Of a DNA stretch of 64,000 nt, positions 11,811 to 26,839 are shown piece after piece. The notes beneath the pieces were generated by a model that saw only the letters and a list, made by a program, of their open reading frames with translations, was not told the origin of the DNA and made no database searches. This stretch comes from Eulemur rufifrons (taxonomy: Eukaryota; Chordata; Mammalia; Primates; Lemuridae). The stretch is taken from NCBI RefSeq assembly GCF_041146395.1, contig NC_090984.1, forward strand, positions 85,323,114-85,387,113, written 5' to 3'. The translations under genes and the position numbers were made by a program. Position 1 is the first letter of the stretch. Each line of letters begins with the position of its first letter.

Positions 11811-12359
11811 TGTTTCTGATTCCTTTGGTAAGGGCTTTGTTATTTAATCATAAGATTCTAGCACCTCCTCTATCTTCCAAACTTTGATTTTTGAACTAAA
11901 AAATTTTAAAGCCAGAGTTGTGAATCAGTTTAATATTACTAACTTGTGGGATAATTTATATTTTATGTAATTCTGTGACTAGTTAAGTATATACTGTGTG
12001 TATATGTTTTTCAAAAACTAAGAGGAAGAGCGTAATTCTGAAAACCTAAACAGCAAGACCATATGAAATTCATTAGATTGACTGCTCTAGAATTAACATG
12101 AACTTTGATACAGAGCCGTTTTCTGTTTCAGAAAGGCTCACCCTGTTTGAAAAGCATGTCAGTCTTACTTCTGTAGACTTTTAACTGACCATTCATTAAT
12201 AAGTTTTCTTCTAGTATTACTCCTAAGAATACTATTGGGTGATGTGATGTTTTAGTGTTAAACCTTAACATGAGAGTGAATGGATTGTGTTTACTGTACA
12301 GTCAAGGTATGTTTTTTGATACTCTGAATAAAAAGGATGTAGCAGTTTGGACTTAATAG

Positions 12360-12745
12360 GCTTCATGTTCTCTTCCTTTATCATTCCTTATGATAACCAA
12401 GTCATAATTAAAAATAAAACTAAGAATGCAAGGATGGTTTTATATTAATTAGCCTATCTTAATTAACTGTTGTTAGATCAAGGGAGAAAAACAGATCAAC
12501 TCATTAGACACTGAAAGATCTGAAGAAATTCAGTGTCTTCTCTAATATTTTTTAATTAGCAAAATAGAAATAAATAAATCTAGTAACAGGTATAAATAAA
12601 AATGTACTTAATGTAATTTGTAAAAATCTCAAACTAGAAAATGAAAATCATACTTAAACATTAGAAGCATTCCCAGGAGAGTTGGAAACAAGATCACCAT
12701 ACCCATGATCACTAACATTTCATTACAAAAGAAAAAGAGGCATAA
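12360..12745 (+). mobile_element. L1 ORF2 fragment, decayed
   Basis: Sequence with the shape of the L1 reverse-transcriptase region (aaatcatacttaaacattagaagcattcccag and neighbours), full of stops and gaps. It is the first of several L1 pieces in the same order and orientation (see 14460, 15290, 15780 and 16390). Confidence 0.65.
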
Positions 12746-12795
12746 ATATTAGAAAAGGTAAAATTATTTTTTACAAATGGCATAATTTAATTCAG

Positions 12796-13087
12796 ACTGG
12801 GTGCAGTAGCTCACACCTGTAATTCTAGCACTTTGGGAGGCCGAGGCGAAGATCTCTTGAGGCCAAGAGTTCAAGACTAGCCTGAGCAACATAGTGAGAC
12901 CCCCATCTCTACAAAAAACAAAAAAATGAAAAAATAACTGGGCGTGGTGGCACACATCTATAGTCCCAGCTACTCCAGTGGCTGATGCTGGAGGATCGCT
13001 TGAGCCGGGAGTTTGAGGTTGCAGTGAGCTATAATGATGCCACTGCGCTCTAGCCCTGGCAACAGAGTGAGACCTCGTCTCCAAAAA
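12796..13087 (+). mobile_element. Alu SINE, old
   Basis: Dimeric Alu from actgggtgcagtagctcac to gagacctcgtctccaaaaa, without the strepsirrhine-type linker. It is diverged, consistent with a J-like age. Confidence 0.9.
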
Positions 13088-13135
13088 ACTAATAATAATA
13101 ATTATTCAGTAATGTTGCTGCTTACAAAAGTAATG

Positions 13136-14051
13136 CAGTAAGTGTTCACTTAACATAGTCCATAGGTTCTTGAAAACTGTGACTTTAAGCGAAACCAAAT
13201 TTACCACAGGCTACTTGATATAAATAACAGTTAAGTTTCTACAGCATATTTCCCATCACAGAAACATCACCAAACTTCTAAATAAAGACCCCAAACACTT
13301 TCAGTTTTATACATTAAGATAAATGTGATACAGTCTTTTAAATGACCTATTTAAAAAAAATAAAATGTGAGCTATACATACATTTAAGAAAGACTAATAG
13401 CCGAAAGCAGTGGCTCACACCTGTAATCCCAGCACTTTGGGAGGCCAAGCAGGGAGGATCGCTTGAGGCCAGGAGTTTAAGACTGGCCTGGGCAACATAG
13501 TAAGACCCCATCTTAACAAAATAAATTTTAAAATTAGCCAAGTGTGGTAGTGAGTACCTGTAGTACAGCTACTCGGGAGGCTGAGGCAGGAGGATCATTT
13601 GAGCCCAGAAGTTCCAGGCTGTAGAAAGCAATGATTGCGCCACTGTGCTCCAGCCTAGGGCAACAGAGCAAGACCCTGTTTCAAAAAAATGAATAAATAA
13701 AAGGTTAATAAAACAAGTAAGATAATTATTTACCCATTTATTCAAGTTCAAAATCTCAGGTAGCCAGAGCCTCTCCTGGCAGCTGTGGGTTGCAAGCAGG
13801 TCACAGCCCTGGCCAGAACACCGTCCCATTTCAGGTCACACTCACACCCACATTCACTCAGAGTAGGACCGTGTAGACATGCCAGTGAACCTCACACACA
13901 CAGCTTTGGGAGATGGCAGGAAATTGGAGAATACCCATGCAGATGAGAATGTGCCCACTCCTCACAGATGGTGGCCAGGCTAGGACTTGATTTTTTTCCT
14001 CGCCATTGTTAAAACAAAATAATGTCCAATGAAATGTTATTTGAGGACCTG
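13136..14051 (+). mobile_element. Ancient DNA transposon (Tc-mariner-like ends), split by Alu
   Basis: Left end cagtaagtgttcacttaac and inverted right end caggtcctcaaataac are imperfect inverted repeats. TA follows the right end (14052-14053). Internal text (actttaagcgaaacc..., gtagccagagcctctcctgg) is continuous once the Alu at 13400-13688 is removed. No transposase frame survives. Family not named with certainty. Confidence 0.62.
13400..13688 (+). mobile_element. Alu SINE, old
   Basis: Dimeric Alu (gccgaaagcagtggctcac to accctgtttcaaaaaaa) inside the DNA transposon above. It lacks the strepsirrhine linker. Confidence 0.92.
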
Positions 14052-14107
14052 TAATAGGTTAAAATTTAAAACCCTGTTCCATATATGAGCTACTAGTTAG
14101 AAAATAC

Positions 14108-14453
14108 GACCGGGCGCGGTGGCTCACGCCTGTAATCCTAGCACTCTGGGAGGCCGAGGTGGGCGGATCGTTTGAGCTCAGGGGTTCGAGACCAGCCTGA
14201 GCAAGAGCGAGACCCCATCTCTACTAAAAATAGAAAGAAATTATATAGACAGCTAAAAATATATATAGAAAAAACTAGCCGGGCATGGTGGCACATGCCT
14301 GTAGTCCCAGCTACTGGGGAGGCTGAGACAGGAGGATCCCTTGAGCTCAGGAATTTGAGGTTGCTGTGAGCTAGACTGATGCCACGGCACTCACTCTAGC
14401 CTGGGCAACAGAGTGAGACTCTGTCTCAAAAAAAAAAAAGAGAAAAGAAAAAA
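14108..14453 (+). mobile_element. Alu SINE, strepsirrhine type
   Basis: Full dimer with the A/T-rich linker (attatatagacagctaaaa) and the cggcactcactctagcc duplication in the right arm. Target duplication agaaaatac at 14099-14107 and 14454-14462. Confidence 0.95.
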
Positions 14454-14459
14454 AGAAAA

Positions 14460-14650
14460 TACAAGAGGAAGAAAATGGAAGAAAAGAGTTTATTTACAAG
14501 AAAAAGTTTTAATAGAAATCTCTCTTGTAAGAAATGTGTAGGAGACCTGATCAAGAAAACTGAATGACGAGTATGGGAACTAGAAAGCCCATTAAATCTA
14601 CAGACGGAAAATGCTTGAACAAATATTCAAATATTGAATATTTGTGTATT
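14460..14650 (+). repeat. Probable decayed L1 sequence
   Basis: A-rich, stop-filled sequence lying between L1 pieces in the expected order. It is weak on its own and I infer it from position and texture. Confidence 0.35.
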
Positions 14651-14877
14651 GTTCAATAAATAAAAATATAAATAATAATACAGTAAAACCTTTACATAGC
14701 ACTTACATTGTATTAGGTATTATAAGTAATCTAGAGATGATTTAAAATATACAGGAGGATGCACAGAGGTTATATCAAGTACTGTGCCATTTTATATCAG
14801 GGACTTGAGCATCCTCAGATTTTGGTATTATCGAGGATCCTGGACGGAATTTCCCTAGGATATCAAAGACAGCTGTA
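14650..14877 (+). mobile_element. MER2-like Tigger-derived element, right half
   Basis: Shares a long block with the element at 27961-28252: acattgtattaggtattata, agtaatctagagat and tatcagggacttgagcatcc occur in both. It ends in agctgta. The Alu at 14886 is inserted directly at its right end. Confidence 0.78.
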
Positions 14878-14885
14878 CTTTGTTC

Positions 14886-15231
14886 CTTTTTTTTTTTTTT
14901 TTTTTTAGATAGAGTCTCACTCTTTTGCCCTGGCTAGAGTGCCTCAGCGTCAGCCTAGCTCACAGCAACCTCAAACTCCTGGGCTTAAGCGATCCTCCTG
15001 CTTCAGCCTCCTGAATAGCTGGGACTACAGGCATGCGCCACCATGCCCAGCTAATTTTTTCTATATATTTTTAGTTGTCCAGATAATTTCTTTCTATTTT
15101 TTTTTTTTTTTAGTAGAGACGGGGTCTGGCTCTTGCTCAGGCTGGTCTTGAACTTCCGACCTCGAGCGATCTGCCTGCCTCGGCGGCCTCCCAGAGTGCT
15201 AGGATTACAGGCGTGAGCCACAGTGCCCGGC
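14886..15231 (-). mobile_element. Alu SINE, strepsirrhine type
   Basis: Antisense full-length Alu with the lineage linker and an expanded internal T-run. Perfect 13-bp target duplication ctgtactttgttc at 14873-14885 and 15232-15244. Confidence 0.95.
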
Positions 15232-15289
15232 CTGTACTTTGTTCTTGAATGAGAAGATTTGACATTTTAAATACATGACATGTCCCCTA

Positions 15290-15500
15290 GATTCATCTGT
15301 AAATTAAATGCATTTCCAACCAGAGAACCAACAGATTTTTTCTTTTTTTCTACAAAATGATCTGGAAAAAATCAAAATGAGAATATTTAGAGAATATGAA
15401 GAAAACTACAGTAATAGCAGGGTGACTGATATTAAAATCTGTTTAAAATATAAAGGTACTGTAGTTAAAATGGAATGGTACAGTGCAAATCAGTAAAAAA
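15290..15500 (+). mobile_element. L1 ORF2 fragment
   Basis: Decayed L1 (aaatgcatttccaaccagag, then caacagattttttc, then ctgtagttaaaatggaatgg). The 62-codon frame at 15308 is a relic of ORF2 and not an independent gene. Confidence 0.72.
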
Positions 15501-15534
15501 GAACAGTCCACAATATCCATGGGAAATGGTGGAG

Positions 15535-15778
15535 GCTCTACAGCCTGCTTGCTAAGAGCCTAAGCTCTGGAGTCAGACTGTACTGAGCCTGAGCCCCTTT
15601 TCTACTTGTCACTAGCTCTGGGGCTTAAACAAGTTAACTTGCTAAGTAAGCTTCCTTTTCTCCAGCTGTAAGCTCACAGTGAAAATAGAATTTGCATCAG
15701 AGAGCTCTGGAGCTACTAAATGAGATAGGCCATAGTGTCTATTCCATGGTAAACATTCAATAAATGCTAGTTGTCCAT
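15535..15778 (+). repeat. MIR SINE
   Basis: Long MIR copy on + (ctctggagtcagactgtac, caagttaacttgctaa, ctccagctgtaa, ending in cattcaataaatgctag). Confidence 0.78.
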
Positions 15779-15784
15779 AGCAGC

Positions 15785-16053
15785 AGTAGAATGTGTTAAA
15801 GGTAGCTTGTCCAATTAGTTGAGAAAAGATAGATTATTTGGTAATTATTGTTTGGAGTAATTGAAAGATTTTAAACAAGAAATTAATCCATGAAAATACA
15901 ATAAGAAAGTAAGGCAAAATTTTCTTTAATCTCGGAGTAGAGAAGGCCTTTGTAAACATGTCACAAAATCCAGAAGCCACATGGAGGGAAAGATTGATGA
16001 GTTTGACTACATGAAATTTAAAACCTTTATAGTACCATAAAATATTATTTAAC
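15785..16053 (+). mobile_element. L1 ORF2 3' fragment
   Basis: Text acaaaatccagaagccacat, then aagattgatgagtttgacta, is characteristic of the distal L1 ORF2 region. The continuation is displaced by the Alu at 16067. Confidence 0.75.
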
Positions 16054-16066
16054 AAATCTACAGATA

Positions 16067-16388
16067 GGCCAGGCGTGGCTCATGCCTGTAATCCTAGCAC
16101 TCTGGGAGGCCGAGGTGGGAGGATTGTTTGAGCTCAGGAGTTCGAGACCAGCCTGAGCAAGAGCAAGACCGTGTCTTTACTAAAAGAAAAAGAGAAAAAA
16201 ATTAGCTGGAAAACTGAAAATATACAGAAAAATTAACTGGGCATTGTGGTGCATGCCTATAGTTCCAGCTACTTGGAAGGCTGAGGCAGAGGGATTGCTT
16301 GAGCCCAGGAGTTTGAGGTTGCTGTGAGCTAGGCTGACGCCACGGCATTCTAGCCCATGCAACAGAGTGAGACTGTCTCAAAAAAAAG
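16067..16388 (+). mobile_element. Alu SINE
   Basis: Dimeric Alu with perfect 13-bp target duplication aaatctacagata at 16054-16066 and 16389-16401. The first monomer lacks two bases in box A (ggccaggcgtggctcatg). Confidence 0.95.
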
Positions 16389-16401
16389 AAATCTACAGAT
16401 A

Positions 16402-16660
16402 AAGGAAACTCAGGTAAAGAACAAACAAAATTTCAAAAGTGATTACCTGGAGTTGTAGCAGCTGATTGGAAAGGAGCATGAGTTAACTTTCAAGAGTGAT
16501 GGAAATGTTCTTTCTATATCTTGTTGGGGGTGGTTACTTGAGCATATACAGTTGTCAGAATTTGTTAACTTGAACATTTAAGATCTGTGCATTTTATTGA
16601 GTATTAATTATACTTCAATTAAAAATCTGGTAAAAATGGTCCAAGGACATCAGTGAATTC
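16402..16660 (+). mobile_element. L1 3' end
   Basis: L1M-type 3' terminus: gtgatggaaatgttctttct, then gcattttattgagtattaat, then acttcaattaaaaatc. It completes the L1 pieces upstream. Confidence 0.75.
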
Positions 16661-16797
16661 ACAAAAACAAAGTATAAATGGAGTATTAAAAAGATATTCT
16701 ACCTTCCACTGTTAAAACAAGATGTTAAGTTGGTCTGAGTGCAGTGGTGTTTACAACTAGTTGATCACAACCAGTTACAGATTCCTGTGTTCCTTCT

Positions 16798-17132
16798 TTT
16801 TTTTTTTTTTTTTTTTTTTTGAGACAGAGTCTCACTCTGTTGCCCAGGCTAGAGTGAGTGCCATGGCGTCATCCTAGCTCACAGCAAACTCAAACTCCTG
16901 GGCTTAAGCGATCCCACTGCCTCAGCCTCCCAAGTAGCTGGGACTACAGGCATGCGCCACCATGCCTGGCTAATTTTTTCTATAGATATTTTTAGTTGGC
17001 CAGATAATTTCTTTCTATTTTTAGTAGAGACGGGGTCTCGCTCTTGCTCAGGCTGGTCTCAAACTCCTGACCTCGAGCGATCCACCCTCCCAGAGTGCTA
17101 GGATTACAGGCGTGAGCCACCGCGCCCGGCCC
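16798..17132 (-). mobile_element. Alu SINE, strepsirrhine type
   Basis: Antisense full-length Alu with linker. Perfect 14-bp target duplication cctgtgttccttct at 16784-16797 and 17133-17146. Confidence 0.95.
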
Positions 17133-17589
17133 CCTGTGTTCCTTCTCCTCTCCCACTGCTTCACTTGACTAGCCTTTGTTTAAAAAAATAAAAATAAATT
17201 AAACAAGATGCCGGTTTTTAATCTATTGTAATGAAAAACAATTTTAAATTTAACACTATCCAGTAGTAAAAGAGAAGTTAGCAAAAAGGGTAACAATGCA
17301 AATTGACATGGACTTTTCAGATGGATTTTTAGATAAACTTACTTGTTGACTCTGTAAATTCCACTCCTGGTGATTTTTCCTAGTGATAGACTCTCACACA
17401 TGAACAAAGGTAAATTTAGAAATGTTCCTGTGTAAAAAAAAAAAAAAAATACCACATTCCATAATTGATTAAGATTCCATGTAAGTAGAAATAATCTATG
17501 CATAGAAAGTTCCTAAAAGACCATATAAGAAATAATGAACATTGATTTTGAACTTTTTTTTTCTTTTCTTTCTTTCTTTTTTTAGGAAA

Positions 17590-19995
<2,406 letters not shown>

Positions 19996-22900
19996 GTTAA
20001 TAATGGACGAAGAGATGACGCTTTGCTTTTTGAAGTACATATATATGCACATGAATGCATATATAAAAATTGCTGGTTTCACTATTCTTAGAGGGCATTC
20101 ATGAAAGAACAACTCTTGCACCTCTCAGAGAAGATAACTGCCTCTTGTACTTGGATGTGTAGTACATCAGATGGATACAATCAGATGAAAACAGAAGTAA
20201 ATCATTCAGATGTGATTTTTATTTGGTTTTCATGGAAAAAGTGATTAAGTATACTGAATAGCTCTTTGTTTGATTAACAATTTGTTTAAGTTATGAAATT
20301 ACACTTAAAAGTCTAAGATTATATGTTAGGATCTGCAACTTCATTGGCAAATTATTTCAAGTATTTTTCTGTAGTCACTTCCCCCCCAGATAAACTTTGA
20401 AAATAATCACATTATAATCTAAACAAATGACGCCTCAACACTTTGAGCTGCTCTATCTATAGGATAAATAAACTTGGTTCCCTTGAGCTTTTATTTTGGA
20501 TATAAGTTTTAAAACTGTCAGTAATTGTCAGATATTGAGTTCAGCAGGCAGCCAGTGTTCATTTATATCCTTGAGCTTTTGGTAAAAACTTGCTGGTTTT
20601 ATTTTTAGCCATGTGGGTCATACAGCACTAAAATCTGCCATTTATGGAAGCTAACTTTTTTCTTTTTAATCCAGGCCAACATGCATGTAAAATTATATTC
20701 TTAGAGAATTGGTGATTTCATTGTATTGCTTTAGAATGGATTATAAGATGTGCTTACTGCTTTGGAAAGAGCTCAAGGAAGAAAATAATTCTCTCCTTTG
20801 TTCTGAATCTCAAACTAGATAAACCCTGGGAATTGCTTTCCCACAAAACGTGAGGCAGCTCTTCTGCCCAGACCATTCCCTGTAGCCACCCATCCCCCCC
20901 TCCCAGTTCTTTAGAAGGAACATATCCCTTGATTCCTCCCTGATACGGAAAACTGGCACACTCTGTGGGTCTGTCAAAAAGATACAGCAGTTATGTTTAG
21001 AGAACCTTAAGTCATACAGAATATACAGAACAGTCATACTGTTCTCTTTGTACAAGTGTGAATCAAAATATATTATCTGTCTTTCAGAGTCTGCTTAAGC
21101 TATGTCATTGTCTCCTGCATAGTTTCCTGGACCTATTTGTAAAGTGCTTATGGCTAACAGTTCAATTCTGTATTTGTTAGCAGGTAAATACGTGGCATTG
21201 AGTGCCATCTTTGAAAAAAATTACCCTCTAGCTCTCACACTGAAAATAATAATAAATTATAGATCTCTGCAACTGAGTTTAAAGCAGTGTGACTGTGTTG
21301 CTTAAATATTAAGTTATTGTTTATAACCACCAAAACAGCCCTAATAGCTTTTTGGCACCTTATCTTTAAATCAGATTTTTAGATTTGAGATTTTGAGGTT
21401 TTGAATGTATTCCTTGAGTTTCTAAAATGTATTGTGAATTTCTCAGACCAGTATAGGAGAGATTTATGCTGGAGCTCTGTTTCTGCTTAGTAATAAAATA
21501 CTTAATGGTTTATTTCTGCTATAATTAAAATGTCAAGAATGCCAAATGCTGCCAATTTAATGGTTTGATAGCTACCTCCTTTTAAGAAAGCCAGATGGTC
21601 ATCTTTGAGAGAAACATTCAGTGTCTCCCTTATGTTAAATAGGTGATAGATTCAAACTGTAAGAATTAACAAAAGTGGAATCTAATAACTTGTTTAGATA
21701 TTTTCAGACTGGAGAATGTTGTTAGCACTTACATAGTGGCAAAAGTAGTCTTTTCTTCTTTAACTTCTTTGCAAGACAGGTGATAGCTATCTACAATACT
21801 CCTGGAATCTTTTGTCAAAGTGGTCTCTAGTCCACAAGGCAGGTACCGTTAGGTGTTATGGCTTAAATTGTCAGTTAACTGTGGAAGGATAAGACGATGT
21901 GAAAAGTGAGATGGCAGCAAAGTTATCTCTCAGATTTATTTTGGCTGTCCTACATTGGGATAAGTTGAGTTGTCAACTTATGAAATATTTAATGTAACAC
22001 TAGAGAGGATGTAGTTTGACTAAAAGAAGAAGAGGTAGCAAGTTTGGGAATCTGTAATTGTGGCGTCCATCGATTGTAGGAGAAAATCTGTTGCTAAAGG
22101 ACTTAGCAAGTAATCCCAAACAAGATTTGGGGTTACTACTCCCAGTTAGTATAATGGCTGTTGACCCTTACTGTCCCATGTGCCCTGGATGATACTGCCA
22201 TTTTAACCCTTTGCTTTCAAGGGCTTTACAACTGGTATTTGGGAGGATTTTTTTTTTTTTTAATGTAAGAATGGAAATCAAAGGGATAATAGAATTTGCT
22301 TTTATATTCTTATTTTTGTAAAGCACCATTTCTCCAATTGTTGGGGGTGGGTCTTGATTCTTGTGAGCACTCTGAGTCAAAAATATTTTTAAGTTCAGTC
22401 TGGATGGAGTTAAGAAAGGCAGAGGTTTCAGAGGAAGAACGGGGAGCATCTAAACATTTTTTTCCTCTTTACAAGAGAGTAATGTTGCTTTCAAAACAAG
22501 TCATGCTAGGCTGAAATTGATTTTACGGAAAAGACTGCTTGGTAGCAAGTATATTTGGTCTTAAGGGACTACACATTACGAATATGCTGACATTTGGGCT
22601 TCAGAGCAAGAATTTTTAAATCCATTTAATGGATGTAGTTTAGATGTGTTCAGTAATAGTGTTTCTGGAGTGGGAATCATAGGTTTTGAAATGTTAAATG
22701 CAAAAATGACATTGAAAAATCAAAGCCTAGACCTTAGGTCCTCATTCCCACACAGTTCTCAAGAATCACATGGAGTGCTACAAATACCGTGGCTTGTTTG
22801 TCCTGGACTGCCACCTTCTCATGTTCTCATGCTGTTGAAGACACTATGAACAGCTCTGACTCCACAGCCCTATTTTGTATAAAGTAATATATTGATTATT

Positions 22901-25500
22901 CAGTAATAGACAATACATTTTTAATTACCCAAGAACTTCCTTTATTCTGCATCCATTTGCTGGTTGTTTTCAGTAGAGGTAGTAATGGGGCAGAGAAGAA
23001 AAGGGGTGAATTTTTGGCTTCAGTCAAGTTACACCACTACAATGTATTATTGGAATATTTTCTAGAAAAGAGGTCTCTGCCCATGATCTATTACCTCACA
23101 AGTAATTAGTGCCACCTATTGTACTCAAATGTATAGCATTTGAAACTGTGTAGATGAAAATTGCTCTACTCAGAGTTTTCATTAAAAGACTGCCTAGTTT
23201 ATCAGTCAGTTGCCTACACTTCTAAACAGTAAGTGCCAGTATCCCCTTCCTCGCTCTGAATGATATAGAGCTAACTTTATCAAACGCCAGGGTTATAAAC
23301 CTTGAAAATTAAACTTAAGCACAGACCTTCAAGTGTTAACATTTTTGAAAATCCTAAGCCTAAATTCAGATGAATCACACTGATGAATTGTTGTACTGTG
23401 CATAGATGGTGATGGGTGGCTTTCAGGGAAGACTGATCTTAATAAAGCAATATTTAGTATTGAAGACAGACACTATTCTTTTTATTTTCAGAATTCTGCC
23501 AAGTAAAACAAAAATTTGCCAATAAAATAATCGGTATTTTTCAAATGCCACGCAAGCTTCTGACTAGAGAATACATCTGAAGCATTCATTCAGTAGACAC
23601 ATCTGATCAGGTGCTTTGCCAGATGCCAGAGAGTCCCTGTCCTTGAGAGGCTTATAGTCTAGGGGTGACGTGACAGAATTCATTAGTATACCTGTTTATT
23701 ACTGGTTTACCTACACATGTTAGGATTGCTGCTGGTAGAAATTGTAGAACCAGCCTTTGGGCATGTTAAAGGGCAAAGTGTGGTTTACCTTTTTTGTTAA
23801 CTAAGACATTGACGTTTTCCAAAATTGTAGTGTTGATCAGTGCAACTATTCAAGTGTACAAAGTAGCGGGATGTTTTTCCTCTTCACTTTACCCCTGGAT
23901 AAAGGCACTTTCACTGCCTGTCACTGGTTAGCAGATACTGATTTGTTGCCATTAAGTAAACTTGAGTTCTTATGCGTGTTCTGTAAAGATATTTTGTAAT
24001 TTTTTTCTTGAAATTGTGATTTTCCATTGACAATAATGACAAATTTAATGTATGTAACTGTCTATGCATTTTAAGTTAAACTGCCTAAAATGTGATTTGG
24101 GACACATACATTTGTATTATGAACTGTAAGCAATCTGTTGGAGATGTTCGGTTTTATCACCTGCTGCTGTATTTGTAAACAAAGACAAATGTTGCTTTAA
24201 GAAGTAATTTTAATTAGGAGTAGGCTATGGATGTGATACTTGATATTTTTTAAGATAAACTTGTTTGCTTTTGTGTATTATACCTGAAAACTTTTTTTAA
24301 AAAATGTATTTTCATGGTTTCACAGGTTTTTCATGTATTTTATTCTTTAGGCCCAGTTCTGGGCTTCTCTGAGCAGTCCCGAGCCTAATTAATTGCAATT
24401 TTGTTGTTACAAAGAAAGAAAAAAAAGGGCCTGAGATAACCTCTTTGCACATGACCTGCATTCACTAAGGAATTTGAATAGGCTGCCTAGAAACAACTCT
24501 TCCTCCACAAACCCTCCTTCAGCAAAGTGACGTCCATTGTGATGATTTCCTCTTCTTTCTTCAAGGCCGGGCTACTCTTTGTAACCAGGTTATCTGTGTA
24601 TATATACAAAGTCAGGGAACCTTCCCTATCTGGCCTTGCTGCCACTATCCCCGCTTTCTGTTATGAAAAAATAGTTCTACTTTTGCCATAACTGCTGTGC
24701 ATTTAGTGAGGGTCACATTATTAAACTCGGTGTACTTTACCATTTTCTTTCCCCAGGAGGTTTGCTAGCCTTTCTTGGAACCTCAGTGTGAGTGAGGCTG
24801 TGAATGAATGAAGAATTTGCAGTACATTTTACTTTCTTCTTCTTGCTTTATAATTGAAAAAAATGCAACTGTAAATTCTTAAATTATTTTTGATATTTTA
24901 TTCCATATCCCCTGAAAGCACCCACCTAAAATGCAGCTATGAAATAGTGAAATATGAGACCCTTTTGGAGCAGGGCCAGTTTCTTTTTTTCCTTTTGTGC
25001 AGTGAGAATGTGCTGATAAAAACACGTGCTATCCTGGGTTACCTGACCTACGCAGGTCCTTTTTTACCACCATATCCACACTCTGAGCACCAATCCTTAT
25101 GCAACACATCTCGAAAGCAAAGGAGAAGCCTGTTAGCTTACTGATTTCAAACAAGACATGCAATAGGATTCTAATGCCAGAAGATTTGAGCCATCCCATA
25201 GTGTTTATCCCTGTGGCATTTAAGTAATGTGTTTTCGCACTGTGTTGTGCTCTGAGGTTCCCGAGCTGAGAAGATCGAATGGTTAGAGCTTGTAGAGCTT
25301 AGTCTCCCTCTCCCTGCTGCCTTCACTACAGCAATTCCACTCTGCCACATTATGTATTTTACTTACTGATAAGTTGTTTGGGGAAGGTTTGCTGCTTTTA
25401 GGTTTTGAAACTGCTATTGTAGATGACCACGTCTCCTAGTTGAGGTTTGCTTAGATCATAGTCTTAAATTCCCAAGTAGAATAAACTCTCAGGCGGGCCA
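19996..25500 (+). other. MAPK1IP1L: MAPK1IP1L long 3' UTR (end inferred)
   Basis: About 5.5 kb without any recognisable SINE, bounded downstream by the Alu at 25961. Candidate poly(A) signals are AATAAA at 23441 and 23521, ATTAAA at 24720-24725, and AATAAA at 25480-25485 with a GU-rich cttggtgttag about 35 nt later. Several ends may be used. No ORF in this block has a recognisable domain. Confidence 0.55.
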
Positions 25501-25960
25501 TCTGGGATTCTAAGCCATGCTTGGTGTTAGCATCACATAACAAAAGAAGAAATTGACCATTTAAGTTTTTGCTGTGATTATGTTGTATGTCAGATATCAT
25601 TTAATGGTGGTCATTTAGACTGGCATTTTTAAAAGATTAAAAGGCCTCTTTTTAGAGATAAGGAAACCAAGTTTAAAAGAGGTTAGGTAAAGTCCCAAAG
25701 TCATATGGAACCAGCTCTTCTGTCTTTTACACACCAGGTTACTTACCATATTTTGCTCAGGCATCCAGTGCCCTTTTATGTGGTTCCTTTTTATTTCCTC
25801 TTCCACAAGACACCCTGACTTGTTCTTGTCCTTTTAAGACATGACTGAGTAGATTCCTAAGCTGTGGGGGAACTATTTTTTAAGATAATGCTCAACTGGT
25901 TAACTTTCTAGATGAAAAGTCCAAAGTAAGTTGAGCTGTTTCATGTATTGTCCTACTTCC

Positions 25961-26159
<199 letters not shown>

Positions 26160-26362
26160 TGACTGACACTATTAAACAATTTACATTGCACTATCCCATT
26201 TAAACCTCACAACAAACCTCTAAGACAAGTACAGTTCTAACCCCATTTTATAAATGATGGAACTAAGACAAAGAGGTTATAGAAATCACATAGTTCGTAC
26301 ATAGTGAAACTGGGATTAGAATCCTGGGTGTGGCTTATATCAAAGTTTTTGCCCTAACAAAT
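26160..26362 (-). repeat. MIR SINE
   Basis: MIR on the complementary strand (tttaaacctcacaacaaac, ccccattttataaatgatgg, gattagaatcctggg). Confidence 0.78.
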
Positions 26363-26561
26363 GTTTTCCTAAGAACAAGTTCTCTGTATTATGTGTTCCT
26401 ATCATGGTTGCCTGAGTGCTGCAGTTCTGCTTCCAAAACTACACCTAGAAAGTCACTTAAGAGTTGTGTTTCATAAACAAAGGCAAACAATGTTCAAAGG
26501 TCTACCAGTTATGATACATTTAAGATATTGATGTGAGAATTGTTATAAAAAGTACTGCATG

Positions 26562-26838
26562 GGCCAGGTGCATGGCTCATGACTTTAATCCTAGAACTTT
26601 GGGAGGCCAAGGCAGGAGGATCGCTTGAGGCCAGGAGTTCAAGACCAGCCTGAGTAAGAGCAAGACCCCATCGCTACAAAAACTAGAAAAATTAGCCTGG
26701 TGTGGTGGTGTGCTCCTGTAATCCTGTAGGCAAGAGGATCACTGGAGCCCAGGAGTTTGAGGCTGCAGTGAGCTCTGATGATGCCACTACACTCTAGCCC
26801 AGGTGACAGAGCTAGCCACTGTCTCAAAAAGAAAAAAG
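26562..26838 (+). mobile_element. Alu SINE, old
   Basis: Dimeric Alu (ggccaggtgcatggctcatg onward), with a deletion near the start of the right monomer's gaggctgag box and a short A-tail. Confidence 0.9.
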
Positions 26839-26839
26839 T

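Larger units (their letters stand above)
7663..17585 (+). other. MAPK1IP1L: MAPK1IP1L intron 1
   Basis: The intron is 9.9 kb, with donor gtgagc at 7663 and acceptor after a long pyrimidine tract ending ttttttag at 17585. It contains the CRE pair near its start and then a dense nest of repeats (annotated separately). 8030-8980 and 11810-12360 show no feature beyond A/T-rich unique sequence. The 69-codon frame at 8476 has no recognisable domain. Confidence 0.8.
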
